From NCBI RefSeq assembly GCF_047495875.1, contig NC_092468.1, positions 2,387,187 to 2,451,186 on the forward strand: 64,000 nt of DNA, given 5' to 3'. Origin of the DNA: Pithys albifrons albifrons (lineage: Eukaryota; Chordata; Aves; Passeriformes; Thamnophilidae). The position numbers and the translations under genes were made by a program. Positions 10,742 through 21,030 of this stretch are shown piece by piece. Each line of letters starts with the position of its first letter. Positions within the stretch are counted from its first letter, which is position 1. The notes beneath the pieces were generated by a model that ran no database searches, was not told the DNA's origin, and saw nothing but the letters and a program-made list of their open reading frames with translations.

Positions 10742-11640
10742 AGAATCACAGGATATGCCAAGTTGGAAGGACACACAAGGATCAGCAAGTCCAACACTCA
10801 GCCCTGCACAGAACCAGCCCCAGGAGTCACACCCTGTGCCCCAGAGCATCATCCAAACCCTCCTGGAGCTCTGGCAGCCTTGGGGCTGTGCCCACTGCCC
10901 TGGGGAGCCTGGTCAGTGCCCAGCACCCTCTGGGGGAAAAACCTTTTCCTGAGATCCAACCTAGCCCTGCCCTGACACAACTCCAGCCATTCCCTGTGCC
11001 CTGTCCCTGCCCTGACACAACTCCAGGCCATTCCCTGGCTGCTGTCCCTGCCCTGACACAGTTCCAGCCATTCCCTGGGTGCTGTCCCTGCCCTGACACA
11101 GCTCCAGCCATTCCCTGGGTGCTGTCCCTGCCCTGGCACAGCTCCAGCCATTCCCTGGGTGCTGTCCCTTCCCTGGCACAGCTCCAGCCATTCCCTGTGC
11201 CCTGTCCCTGCCCTGGCACAGTTCCAGCCATTCCCTGGGTGCTGTCCCTGCCCTGACACAGCTCCAGCCATTCCCTGGGTGCTGTCCCTGCCCTGCCACA
11301 GCTCCAGCCATTCCCTGGGTGCTGTCCCTGCCCTGGCACAGCTCCAGCCATTCCCTGTGCCCTGTCCCTGCCCTGACACAGCTCCAGCCATTCCCTGGGT
11401 GCTGTCCCTGCCTTGCCACAGCTCCAGCCCTTCCCTGGGTGCTGTCCCTGCCCTGCCACAGCTCCAGCCATTCCCTGGGTGCTGTCCCTGCCCTGACACA
11501 GCTCCAGCCATTCCCTGGGTGCTGTCCCTGCCCTGACACAGCTCCAGCCATTCCCTGGGTGCTGTCCCTGCCCTGACACAGCTCCAGCCATTCCCTGGGT
11601 GCTGTCCCTGATCCCACAGAGCACAGCTCAGTGTCTGCCC
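10742..11640 (-). mobile_element. CR1 LINE fragment with internal 40-bp array
   Basis: Read on the minus strand. The 3' end is at 10742 (GTTGGAAGGACACACAAGG, then CCCAGAGCATCATCCAAACC and CTGGCAGCCTTGGGGCTGTG). Where a normal copy has one segment resembling CAGGGAATGGCCTGAAGCTG, this copy has the tandem array at 10973-11610. Upstream CR1 sequence resumes at about 11610. Frames of up to 333 codons on the minus strand are array by-products: a 40-bp unit without stops stays open in three phases. Confidence 0.9.
10973..11610. repeat. 40-bp minisatellite inside CR1 (16 units)
   Basis: The unit is about ACACAGCTCCAGCCATTCCC plus TGGGTGCTGTCCCTGCCCTG. I count 16 units starting at 40-bp steps (CCATTCCC at 10988, 11028, 11068 and so on to 11588). 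Two main variants differ at GGGTGCTG versus GTGCCCTG. The array sits at the same point of the CR1 consensus as the arrays near 20.0 kb and 59.0 kb. Confidence 0.95.
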
Positions 11641-11962
11641 CTTTTCCTCCTCTCATGAGTAAGTTGCAACTGCCAAGGCCACCACTAACCCATCTCCCCA
11701 AGTGCCACATCCTCGTGGCTTTTAAATCCCTCCACAGTGATTCCATCACTGCCCTGGGCAGCCTGTTCCAATGTCTGACCACCCTTTCAGGGCAGATATT
11801 TTCCCTAATATCCAGCCTGAATCTCCTCTGGTGAATCTTGAGGCCATGTCCTCTTCTCCTGTCAGCAGGGTCTTCGTTTATAGGCAGCAGGTCACAGTAG
11901 GGGGGTAGAGGACAGCAGCCACTCCTGGCTGCCACCCCCTCCACCCTGTCACCATCCTTCAA
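11641..11962 (-). mobile_element. CR1 LINE fragment, second subfamily
   Basis: Antisense CR1 body. AAGTGCCACATCCTCGTGGC, CCCTGGGCAGCCTGTTCCAA, CTAATATCCAGCCTGAATCT and GAGGCCATGTCCTCTTCTCC follow one another in CR1 order. It may be a different, older copy broken by the preceding element. Confidence 0.75.
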
Positions 11963-12182
11963 ATAACTGTCACAGCAGTGTTAATATCAATGCCTGAGAC
12001 CATCACATCCTCCATCAATCCTACCTGAAATGGGATATCCAGGTGATCACTCCTACCCTTCTGATGGAGACATCCTATTTGCATTTCCAGGGATCAAAGG
12101 GAAGCAAATTGTGCCTTTAATATTGTTTTGTGTAGATCATTCACTTCAGAATGTACATTCCTGGAGATGGAGAAGAGATGTT

Positions 12183-12334
12183 GAGTCCAGACCTCCTGAC
12201 CCAACCCTGGAAGTTTTCAAGGCCGAGTTGGATGGAGTTTTGAGCAACCTGGTCCAGTGGAAGGTGTCCCTACCCATGACAGGGGGCTGGAATAAGATCC
12301 CTAAAGGTTCCTTCCAGTCCAATTCTCTGTGGTG
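12183..12334 (+). mobile_element. CR1 LINE 3' fragment
   Basis: Sense CR1: CCAACCCTGGAAGTTTTCAA, GGTCCAGTGGAAGGTGTCCC, then the 3' motif GGTTCCTTCCAGTCCAATTC. It is followed directly by another CR1 3' segment. Confidence 0.8.
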
Positions 12335-12624
12335 ACTGGTAACAAGACCCCAGGGAATGTCCTGAAGTTGTGCCAGGGCAGGATTAGGTTGGATCTCAGC
12401 AAAAGGCTCTTCCCCCAGAGGGTGGTGGGCACTGACCAGGCTCCCCAGGGCAGTGGGCACAGCCCCAAGGCTGCCAGAGCTCCAGGAGGGTTTGGATGAT
12501 GCTCTGGGGCACAGGGTGTGACTCTTGGGGCTGGTCTTGTGCAGGGCTGGGGGTTGGACTCCATGATCCTTGTGGGTCCCTTCCAGCTCAGGATATTCCA
12601 CGATTCTATGATTGAGGATGTAAC
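12335..12624 (+). mobile_element. CR1 LINE 3' fragment, single-unit form
   Basis: Same subfamily as the three array-bearing copies but with only one copy of the 40-bp segment: AGGGAATGTCCTGAAGTTGT then GCCAGGGCAGG. It continues with TTGGATCTCAGCAAAAGGCT and CCCCCAGAGGGTGGTGGGCA and ends at CCACGATTCTATGATT. It shows what the element looks like without the expansion. Confidence 0.85.
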
Positions 12625-14195
12625 AGCTAAAATGCCACTGCCCAGTTGTTTTCTCCCCGGGGAAGATTATCAGTTACTCTTCTGTGAGTTCTCTTTGATG
12701 TGGATCTGTAGCAGACACAGAAGAAGGTTGATTGCATCTATTTGGTTTTGGCTCTCAGTGAAAGGTGCACCTGAGCTCTGGCACCCCTCAGTGCACCTCA
12801 GAGTTGGCATCTACTCAACAGAACACCTTTAGGAACTCCACCACTTACAGACCACTGCTCCCATAATGGTGATGAAGGTACCAACCTCCTGTGAACACCC
12901 AGCTGAATCCAACCCTGGCTGTGGGATTTGATGGTAAGAGGTGATGTCTTGGGTCAGCTTAGTGAGCTGAGCACTTCCCACCTGTTTGAGCAGCATGATG
13001 GGAGCAGCTTGCAGTGGCATTCCACTGGTGTTGGACTCGGTGATCCATGTGTGTTCCTTCCAACTCAGGATATTCCATGATCCTGTGATTCTTTTGTGAC
13101 AGGTTTTTGCCATTGGCTTGAAGGATTTGGGAAGTCCAAGAGGCACAGCTGGTAAAGACTGAGCACCAAGGCAGCTTCCCAGTTTATACCTTATTCTCCT
13201 GCATTAGCATCAAGTGTGTTCATGTAAGAGCAGGAGAGGGAGATTAAAATGTGCCCTTCCAATAAAGACGTTATTTCCACCTCATTTAGATTTTCCTGTT
13301 CTTAATATATTTCATCATTTCAATTCATTTTAAAAAGCTCTCCTCTTCTCTTTCTCCCTGGTGAGGATGATGAAGATAGAAGAGAAATAATCTGCCTGTT
13401 TCCAAACTTTGCTGCCTGTCTGGAATTCAGCCACAGCTGCAATGGGGACAGGGAAGAAAAGCAAAGAAATGCTGCCCTTGAACACCACAGGCAACAATCT
13501 CAGCAAACAGCTCGCATTTGGCCTTCAGTAGGTGACCATAGGCCAGACTACCTGTGAGAAGGGTTGGCATTCTGTGTTGTGGCCTGTAATGCCATTTATT
13601 CCCTGAACTGTTTTTTTCCAAGCCACTTTCACTGGAGCTTGTTATGAAAATTCTATCAGTGGTGTAGAAATCAAATCCTTGTTCATGCTGGAAATATCAG
13701 TGAAGACCAAAACCGAGTCATGTGGCAGAAACAGGATTCCCTGTCTGTCCTCCAGTTGCCTTCAGGAAAGTAACACCCCACATTTCTGCCCCATGGAGTG
13801 TTTTATCCAAGCTCAGGATGGTGCTGAGGAGATGAAGGAGGGGACATGTTTCTCCTGTTGGATCACACAGACATTGTGGGATTCATGTTTGAGATGTAAA
13901 ACGGAGGAGAAAACCACTGATCTTCCAGGACTGGCCATCCTGCCAGCTCTGGGGATGGTGTCCAAGAAGCCCAGAAATGGAGAATTAAGTCACCCCTTTC
14001 CTGCTGGATAGCAACTCCCAGCCTGGATTTGTGACATGGAGAAGAGCATCAGTTTAGCTCCCAGTTTTGGACAGAGACTCCATAAAGCATTACAGTAGGA
14101 GGGTCATCAAGCAGAGCTCCTGGTAACTCCTAAAATCACCTTGGCTTTTCAGGCAACATTTCTACCAGAAAATGCAGAGCTGCAGAAGATGTTGC
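12625..14195. other. Unique DNA with one small CR1 tip
   Basis: A CR1-like tip (GTTGGACTCGGTGATCC, TTCCTTCCAACTCAGGATAT) lies at 13028-13092 on the + strand. 13190-13340 is AT-rich and conserved-looking. The rest shows no repeat family. The 110-codon frame at 13679-14011 has no recognisable domain. Confidence 0.4.
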
Positions 14196-14380
14196 AGACA
14201 CGTGTCCAGACCTCCTGCCCCAACCCTGGAAGTTTCCAAGGCCAGGCTGGACGGGGCTTGGAGCAAACTGGTCTAGTGGAAAGTGTCCCTGCCCATGGCA
14301 GAGGGGTGGAACATATTTAAGGTGATATTTAAGTCCCTTCCAACCCAAATCATCCAATGATTCTGTTCTATGATTCTAAT
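14196..14380 (+). mobile_element. CR1 LINE 3' fragment
   Basis: Sense CR1: AAGGCCAGGCTGGACGGGGC, TGTCCCTGCCCATGGCAGAG, AAGTCCCTTCCAACCCAAAT, ending CTATGATTCTA. Confidence 0.85.
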
Positions 14381-14559
14381 GCTGCTGAAACTGGGAAACT
14401 GCACTCTGTAGCAGTGCATTGATGTTACTCAATGTGGTGATGGTCAAAACTACCCAATTTTCCTACTGAATAGTTCACCCTACTCATGTGGATGTAACAG
14501 ATGACCCTCTGCTCCTCAGCATCTCCTGCTGTGCAGATGTGCTGTATGCAGCCAGTCAG

Positions 14560-15225
14560 AGTATTGCCTTAGCAAAGCCCATTCCATTTAATGACTGTTT
14601 TCCTATCACTGCCTGGTATTTATTTACTTCATAGAGCATGTTGGAGGTCGTGATGAAAAACGACCCAACCTCACCACAGAGACTGCCCCACACTTAAGAC
14701 GATTAAGATAAAGTCCCACATAAGTGGCCCTAATAAAAGGAATTTATCACAAGACACGGAGAGGAAGGTATCTTTATTCACGAGGTGAATAGCACTAAGG
14801 GTTGTCATTGCCCATTTTCACTTCGGGAAATTATCATTCATTCTCCAAATTACTGACTGCACAAAAATTACTCAATGGTGCGTTATCACTCCCTCTCAGC
14901 ACGAGAATGTCTTTGTTGTACGTTTGATTACAAATGGCTGGCCCCGCCATTATCGGCAATAAATCACAGGTAAGCACAGCACATGCCATGGGGAGGCTTG
15001 GCTGAGAGGCTCCCGGAGCTGGTGGGAAAGGAAAGACAAAAGCAGCCCCCGACGTGGGGCTTTGGTCTTTGGGCTGGGTAATAACTCACCTGGAACGTTG
15101 TTTATGCACAAGGACAGCCGTGGCCTCGCGTGGTCACGGCGACGATTGGCAGGCGTTGGGAATGCATTTCCTTCCCTCTCCATAAATCCATGCAAGGAGC
15201 CAGATACCTTGGTGTCTGTTGGTGG
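14560..15225. other. Conserved-looking non-coding block
   Basis: Repeat-free DNA with a high density of AT-rich motifs and isolated CpGs (TGGTGCGTTATCACTCC, TTTGTTGTACGTTTGATTAC, CCATTATCGGCAATAAATCA). It continues as TAATAACTCACCTGGAACG to about 15190. Among the strongest candidates in the window for a conserved regulatory element, but conservation could not be measured. Confidence 0.35.
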
Positions 15226-15243
15226 TGGTGGTTTTTCCCCCTT

Positions 15244-15407
15244 CACCTTTATTGATGATTTAGATGAGGGGATTGAGTCCATCATCAGCAAATTTGCAGA
15301 TGACACCAAGTTGGGAGGGAGTGTCGAGCTGCTGGAAGGCAGGAGGGCTCTGCAGAGGGATCTGGAGAGACTGGAGAGATGGGCTGATTGCAATGGGATG
15401 GAGTTCC
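15244..15407 (+). pseudogene. CR1 reverse-transcriptase internal fragment
   Basis: Translates as part of the CR1 ORF2 reverse transcriptase, including the catalytic FADD box (residues [18 protein letters not shown]) and the following [18 protein letters not shown]. Both ends are missing: it starts at FIDDLDEG and stops after GMEF without the CR1 3' region. A larger copy of the same region begins 340 bp downstream in the same orientation. Confidence 0.9.
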
Positions 15408-15747
15408 CCTTTTCATCCTGCCAAAAAAGGAAAGAAGACACAGCAGGTACCAAGTGGCAGCCCAGGATAAGGGATGAGGAGAATTGAGACTTCAGCAGCT
15501 CTCCAGCAACTTTGCTAAACATGATGTCACCATAACTCAAAGTTGTGGAGATGTTTTTTGGGGGACAGACCCACCTATGAGGATCCTCTGGGCTCTTCCT
15601 TCTTCCAAGATGTCTCAGCAATCCCTGTCTGCATTTAGGAAACATCTATCTGCTTCTTTGGAAGACAATGTGAATTTTTTGTTGTGGAAAGGTGTCCCTG
15701 CATTCACAGACCCATCTGTAATAGGAGGAAGAGGTGGAACCCTGGCA
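15408..15747. other. Unique spacer between CR1 fragments
   Basis: No repeat recognised. It separates two same-orientation CR1 pieces that share the FADD region. Confidence 0.3.
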
Positions 15748-16746
15748 GCCAGTCACCAGTGGTGTCCCCAGGGGTCTGTGTTGGGTCCAGTTCTGTTTAA
15801 CATCTTTATTGATGATTTAGATGAGGGCATTGAGTCCATCAGCAGCAAATTTGCTGATGACACCAAGTTGGGAGGGAGTGTCGACCTGCTGGAAGGCAGG
15901 AGGGCTCTGCAGAGGGATCTGGAGAGACTGGAGAGATGGGCTGATTGCAATGGGATGAAGTTCAACAAGGCCAAGTGCAGGTCCTGCCCTTTGGCCACCC
16001 CAACCCCTGCAGCGCTCCAGGCTGGGCACAGAGTGGCTGGAGAGCAGCCAGGCAGAGGGACCTGGGGGGACTGAGGGACAGGAAGCTCAACAGGAGCCAC
16101 CAGTGTGCCCAGGTGGCCAAGAAGGCCAAGGGGATCCTGGCCTGGATCCAAACTAGCGTGGCCAGCAGGGCCAGGGCAGTGACCCTTCCCCTGGACTCTG
16201 CCTTGGGGAGGCCACACCTTGAGTGTTGTGTTCAGTTCTGGGCCCCTCAGTTGAGGCAAGAGATTGAGGGGCTGGAGCGGGGCCAGAGAAGAGCAACGAG
16301 GCTGGAGAAGGGACTGGAGCACAAGTGCTGTGGGGAGAGGCTGAGGGAGCTGGGGGTGTTCAGCCTGGAGAAGAGGAGGCTCAGAGGTGACTTCAGCACT
16401 GTCTGGAACTGCCTGAAGGGAAGTTCTGGCCAGGTGGGGGTTGGTCTCTTCTCCCAGGCACTCAGCAATAGGACAAGGGGGCACGATGGGCTCAAGCTCT
16501 GCCAGGGGAAATTGAAGTTGGAGAGCAGAAAGAAATTCTTTGGAGAGAGAGTGCTCAGGGATTGGAATGGGCTGCCCAGAGAGGGGGTGGATTCCCCATC
16601 CCTGGAGGTTTTTCAGCTGAGCTTGGCCGTGGCACTGAGTGCCATGATCTGGTAAAGGGACTGGAGTTGGACCAAGGGTTGGACTCGATGATCTTGGAGG
16701 TCTTTTCCAACCCAATCCATTCTATGATTCTGTGATTCTATGATTC
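15748..16746 (+). mobile_element. 5'-truncated CR1 LINE
   Basis: About 1 kb, from within the reverse-transcriptase domain ([14 protein letters not shown] with the first residues frame-damaged, then [18 protein letters not shown]) to the 3' end with repeated ATTCTGTGATTCTATGATT. A frame break after the domain shifts reading into LPLDSALGRPHLECCVQFWA and [18 protein letters not shown], the usual CR1 C-terminal end. Nearly identical by eye to the copy at 32.3-33.3 kb. It cannot be autonomous. Confidence 0.95.
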
Positions 16747-18039
16747 TAAGATGGAAGGGCTTGGCCTGCATTCTGGTATCCAAATATGCTCTAGCTGAGA
16801 TACAGGAAGCATCACAACTTGGAGTAGAAGATCTGTTTGGTTTTCACCTGCTGAGAACACAGAAGGATTTTAGTTGTCTGAGTGATACCCTGCAAAGAGC
16901 AGCTTGCATTTATCCAAGAGGAAAACCATGGATATTTTTATTGATAAAATAGTGAGATGTTTCTATGCATCCTGAAATAAATTTGGACAGTGGATGGAAT
17001 TTCAGATTTGGGAGAAGCAGGACATGTGGCCCTTATAATGGTGCTCATTGCTCCTGCTGCAGTGAAAAACTCTTTATTGTTACCACTCAGTGAGGAAAGC
17101 CCCAAAGTCCTTAGTGCTGAAGGACAAAATCCTTCACTCACCTCCTGTGTCAGGAGAGATTCTTGAACTTGGAAGACTTGACTCAATCACAGAACTCAAA
17201 GCTGACCTACATCAAAGCTCATCCTTGCTCGACACTTGACACTCTTCTCTATAAAGTTGTCTCCTACAGCTCTTGTGAGGAGAAAAATCCAGAAGGGTGG
17301 GCAGAAGCTTTTCCAGGAAGGCTGTGTCAGAGCACAGGAAGGACTATATGAGGAGCTGGTCCCAAAAGCAGCTGGTGATGTGCTGTGCATCTATTTTGGG
17401 GCAGATGTTCATCCTGGTGAGCAGTGTTTGCTGTCCAATGATGCAAACCCCGTTTTGGCTGTCAAATCTCTGAAGAATTCCTCCAGCAGCACAATGGTGG
17501 GCTTTCCCCCCCCTCATCAGCTGTGTCTTGCTGTCTCCCCTTTCTTTGGGTCATGAGAGAAAGCCGGGGCTGTTCGTAAAGGCTCTGGGTGCACAGAGCT
17601 CGGTGACCGGGTGAGGGCGGGGGCAGGAGCAGACACGCTCCTGTGCAGTGAAAGGGACGGAGCAGAGATTTAGATCCCTATCACAGCTTGTGGCTCCAGC
17701 GATTACAGTGTATTAAGGCTCTGTCGGTGTTGACAAACACTGCCCCAATTAGGAATTAGCTTGGCATGGCATCTGATAGCGCTGACCTGCTAAATGGACT
17801 GCCCTGCCCTCCTAAATGGACTGTCCTGCCCTCCCCCTCGCTCATTTAGGCAGCAGGCAGGAAACAAACCTCTTGCCACCATCCCTTCTCCTCATTTTTC
17901 CCTTTAATTGATGCATCTGCATTGACAACCCCGGGCCTGAGCATGAATATCAATGCCAGTTCTTGTGCTGACCCTGCCACACGCAGTTTAGCTGCCCTGG
18001 GATCACATTCCAGCCATGAGTGTTTTCTTTCAGTATTCT
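16747..18039. other. Unique non-coding DNA
   Basis: No repeat family recognised. 17640-17960 is AT-rich and conserved-looking (GATTACAGTGTATTAAGGC, CCCCAATTAGGAATTAGC). The 106-codon frame at 17236-17556 has no recognisable domain. Confidence 0.3.
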
Positions 18040-18135
18040 CAAAATCACAGAATTTTGGGGGTTGGAAGGGACCTTAAAGACCATCTAGTCCAACTCCCTG
18101 CCATGGGCAGGGACAGAGTCCTCTAGAATAGGTTG
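18040..18135 (-). mobile_element. CR1 LINE 3' tip
   Basis: Antisense tip: GTTGGAAGGGACCTTAAAGA, CCATCTAGTCCAACTCC, CCATGGGCAGGGACAGAG. Confidence 0.85.
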
Positions 18136-18189
18136 TTTGCATTATTGTAGTCATGTTAATCAAAGAGCAAAGAAAGTATCTTCATTTCT

Positions 18190-18640
18190 GGAAGTCAGTG
18201 TCCATCTGAAGTTCCAGACCTCCAGGATTCTCCATCCCAGTGTCTCCTTCAAGGGATATAAATGTCCATCTGAAGTTCCAAACCTCCAAGACTCTCCATC
18301 CCAGTGCCTCCTTCAGGGGATATAAATGTCCATCTGAAGTTCCAGACCTCCAAGACTCTCCATCCCAGTGCCTCCTTCACGGGGTATAAATGTCCATCTG
18401 AAGTTCCAGACCTCCAGGATTCTCCACCCCAGTGCCCCCTTCAGAGGATATAAATGTCCATCTGAAGTTCCAGAGCTCCAAGACTCTCCATCTCCTTCAG
18501 AGGATATAAATGTCCATCTGAAGTTCCAGACCTCCAAGGCTCTCCATCCCAGTGTCTCCTTCAGGCGATATAAATGTCCATCTGAAGTTCCAGACCTCCA
18601 AGACTCTCCATCCCAGTGCCTCCTTCAGGGGATATAAGTG
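18190..18640. repeat. 64-bp minisatellite (7 units)
   Basis: TGTCCATCTGAAGTTCCAG begins at 18199, 18263, 18327, 18391, 18455, 18511 and 18575. The spacing is 64 bp except for one 56-bp unit that lacks eight bases. Each junction carries GATATAAATG (or GGTATAAATG). Small open frames on both strands are by-products. Confidence 0.95.
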
Positions 18641-18859
18641 CACTGATCATCAACACAGTGGCAATCAGGACAACTGGTACAAAGGGAGCAGATTATCACA
18701 TCTAAACTTCCCAAGGGGATGTGCAGGAAGACGAGACACACCAACAGTCATGGCAGATCTGGGTCAGAGAAAGTTTGGGAACTGGAGGTGCCTCCTTCAA
18801 GGCTTTCTGGCTGTGGTGTGAGGGACACCAACTGGAAGACAACAAACAGGAGCTGATCG

Positions 18860-19012
18860 ACCCTGAGATGAGCTCAGTTGGTTAAAACTTGGCTGTAATA
18901 ATGCCAAGGTCATGGGTTCAATCCCCTGTGTGGGCCATTGACTAAAGAGTTGGACTCGATGATCCTTGTGGGTCCCTTCCAACTCAGAATAGTCTGGGAT
19001 TCTGTGATTCTG
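18860..19012 (+). mobile_element. tRNA-Ile-derived SINE with CR1 tail (TguSINE1-like)
   Basis: The head matches tRNA-Ile closely: GAGCTCAGTTGGTTAAAACT (A box region), AATAATGCCAAGGTCATGGG and the B box GGGTTCAATCCCC. The 3' half is CR1-like: GAGTTGGACTCGATGATCC, GGGTCCCTTCCAACTCAGAA, ending GGGATTCTGTGATTCTG. A CR1-like tail fits mobilisation in trans by CR1. I recall this architecture as TguSINE1 of passerines; the name needs a library match. Confidence 0.85.
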
Positions 19013-19705
19013 AATACAACTGGTTTGCTGTGGACAGAAGCAGATATTTAAAAGGAACAGAAATACAGAAAGGACAGGGACTGGTCAGGGTCACAGCAGT
19101 GCTTTGGGGACTGTTCCCATGGTTTGTGCAGAAATGGATGGAGCACCAGCTTAGGTAGGAAACTGGAGAGTTGGAATGCCTGTTGTGTGTAAATTTGCAA
19201 GTGGAGGAATTACAGGAGAGGGACTTTCTTCTACTCTGCTTTGGGCCAAGACAGGCACACAAGATCCCCAGAGGAAGGATCTCACCACTGCTCCTGCACA
19301 TGTGACACGGACCAAGGGGAACAGCTTCCTTGAGGGATCTGAGGTAAGACACAGCTTCCAGGGATCACTGTGCTGACATGGGACTCCCACCAAGCATTCC
19401 CAGTACACCACCAATATTTTGGTTTGTGCTTTTCAAGCTCCTTGTCTGCCTTACCTGCCTCTGTCAGGCTTTTCTTGCAATGTGCACAGCCCATCCACAT
19501 GAAATGGCAAGGAAAAGGCAGCAAGAGACCATTCAAGGACTTACCCAGTCCTTAGACAGGCACATAGGAATTCATCCCATGTAACTCACTTCACCCTGAT
19601 GCCCAATTTAGGCAGATGAATTCTGTTCCCAGGTTGATTTTCATGAAACTACCAGGACAAAAGCTCTTGTTATAAGAGGAACCATTTTCTTTAATTATTT
19701 CCAAA
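19013..19705. other. Unique non-coding DNA
   Basis: No repeat family recognised. Frames of up to 122 codons on both strands overlap each other and carry no domain. Confidence 0.3.
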
Positions 19706-20215
19706 AATCATAGAATACACTGGATTAGAAGGGACCCACACAGAGCATCAAGTCCAACCCTCAGCCCTGCACAGGACCAGCCCCAACAGTCACACCCTGT
19801 GCCCCAGAGCATCATCCAAACCCTCCTGGAGCTCTGGCAGCCTTGGGGCTGTGCCCACTGCCCTGGGGAGCCTGGTCAGTGCCCACCACCCTCTGGGGGA
19901 AGAACCTTTTGCTGAGATCCAACCTGACACTGCCCTGACACAGCTCCAGCCATTCCCTGGGTGCTGTCCCTGCCCTGACACAACTCCAGCCATTCCCTGG
20001 GTGCTGTCCCTGCCCTGGCACAGCTCCAGCCATTCCCTGGGTGCTGTCCCTGCCCTGACACAGCTCCAGCCATTCCTTGGGTGCTGTCCCTGCCCTGACA
20101 CAGCTCCAGCCATTCCCTGGGTGCTGTCCCTGCCCTGACACAGCTCCAGGCCATTCTCTGGGTGCTGTCCCTGGTCCCCAGAGAGCAGAGATCACTGCCT
20201 GCCCCTCCTCTGTCC
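19706..20215 (-). mobile_element. CR1 LINE fragment with internal 40-bp array
   Basis: Same subfamily and layout as at 10.7-11.6 kb. The antisense 3' end (AAGGGACCCACACAGAGCAT, CCCAGAGCATCATCCAAACC, GCTGAGATCCAACCTGACAC) is followed by a short array and then the upstream part TCCCCAGAGAGCAGAGATC, where the copy is 5' truncated near 20215. Confidence 0.9.
19928..20172. repeat. 40-bp minisatellite inside CR1 (6 units)
   Basis: Six units in 40-bp steps (CCATTCC at about 19949, 19989, 20029, 20069, 20109 and one base later in the last, which reads CCAGGCCATTCTC). All are of the GGGTGCTG variant. Confidence 0.95.
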
Positions 20216-20575
20216 CTCTAGATGGAGCATCATCAAGTACTCAGGAATAGGGAGTGACTCCCAGTTCATACAGGCACACATGGGGGTTTATGGTCATAGG
20301 ACATATGGACATAAATGATCTTCCAAGTCCTCTCTTGGTGGAAGAGATGGAGGAAGAAAACATCTGCTGTGTCTTGGTATGAGAGGAGTGAGTTGGGCTC
20401 TGCCTCCATGAGGGACTCACACTTTTGGTGGCCAAGTTGGTTTTTGGAGTTAAGCCTTACTTGATGCCAGTTGTATAAATAAGGCCCTGCCCTGACATCC
20501 TGGCAGTGGGATCACCCTGATGCTCATGAACAGCAGCCACAAACCAGGCATTCCATCCGTATTCCCTCCTCTTTT
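20216..20575. other. Unique non-coding DNA
   Basis: Nothing recognised. Confidence 0.3.
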
Positions 20576-21030
20576 TAGCAGAGCAGGAGGGTTTGACACT
20601 CATTTATTGCTCAGCTCACGTGTTTCCATTAGAGTGGGGAGGACTGGGGGAGCCACACTGGTTCGGTTCCCCCTTCCACAGCAGTGGAAATTGATAAGGT
20701 TCATATGCATACAAAAGGCTGAATGGAGAGGCAGGAGGGTGAGCAGGGTCGTACACCCAGATGGATTTTTTAATTCCGGGGGAAAATAACACCACGCTCT
20801 CAAGTGATAACTGAGCCTTTCTTCCCAACTCGGACCAAAATATGATTTTTCATCTGCGCATTGGAGGAGAGGAAAATTATACAGAATTTCATTCTGCAGA
20901 ATAATAAAGCTTCCTGCTGAATAAAGCTCCCATAAGCCAGTGTAATTACTGAAGGGCAGGAAATACACTTTCAGTTTATATCTAATCACAATGCCATATT
21001 GTGTGCTGTGAAAAGGCCTTCTGGAGGCCG
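20576..21030. other. Conserved-looking non-coding stretch
   Basis: AT-rich, repeat-free DNA with TTGATAAGGTTCATATGCAT (octamer-like ATGCAT), CAAAATATGATTTTTCATC, GTGTAATTACTG and TATCTAATCACAATGCC. It looks like an enhancer-type conserved element. The 129-codon minus-strand frame across it carries no domain. Confidence 0.3.

Noticed and set aside
10973..11610. CRISPR-like regular repeats
   Set aside because: Units are contiguous with no spacers, lie inside a CR1 LINE, and the host is a vertebrate.
10827..11962. Open frames of 220-333 codons with repeated [20 protein letters not shown] peptides
   Set aside because: They come from the 40-bp CR1 array, which lacks stops in all phases. The frames at 58494-59490 are rejected for the same reason.
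15753..16715. 320-codon minus-strand frame (and its 425-codon relative at 32020-33297)
   Set aside because: It is antisense to CR1 reverse-transcriptase and C-terminal sequence; the same antisense frame appears wherever this CR1 subfamily lies.
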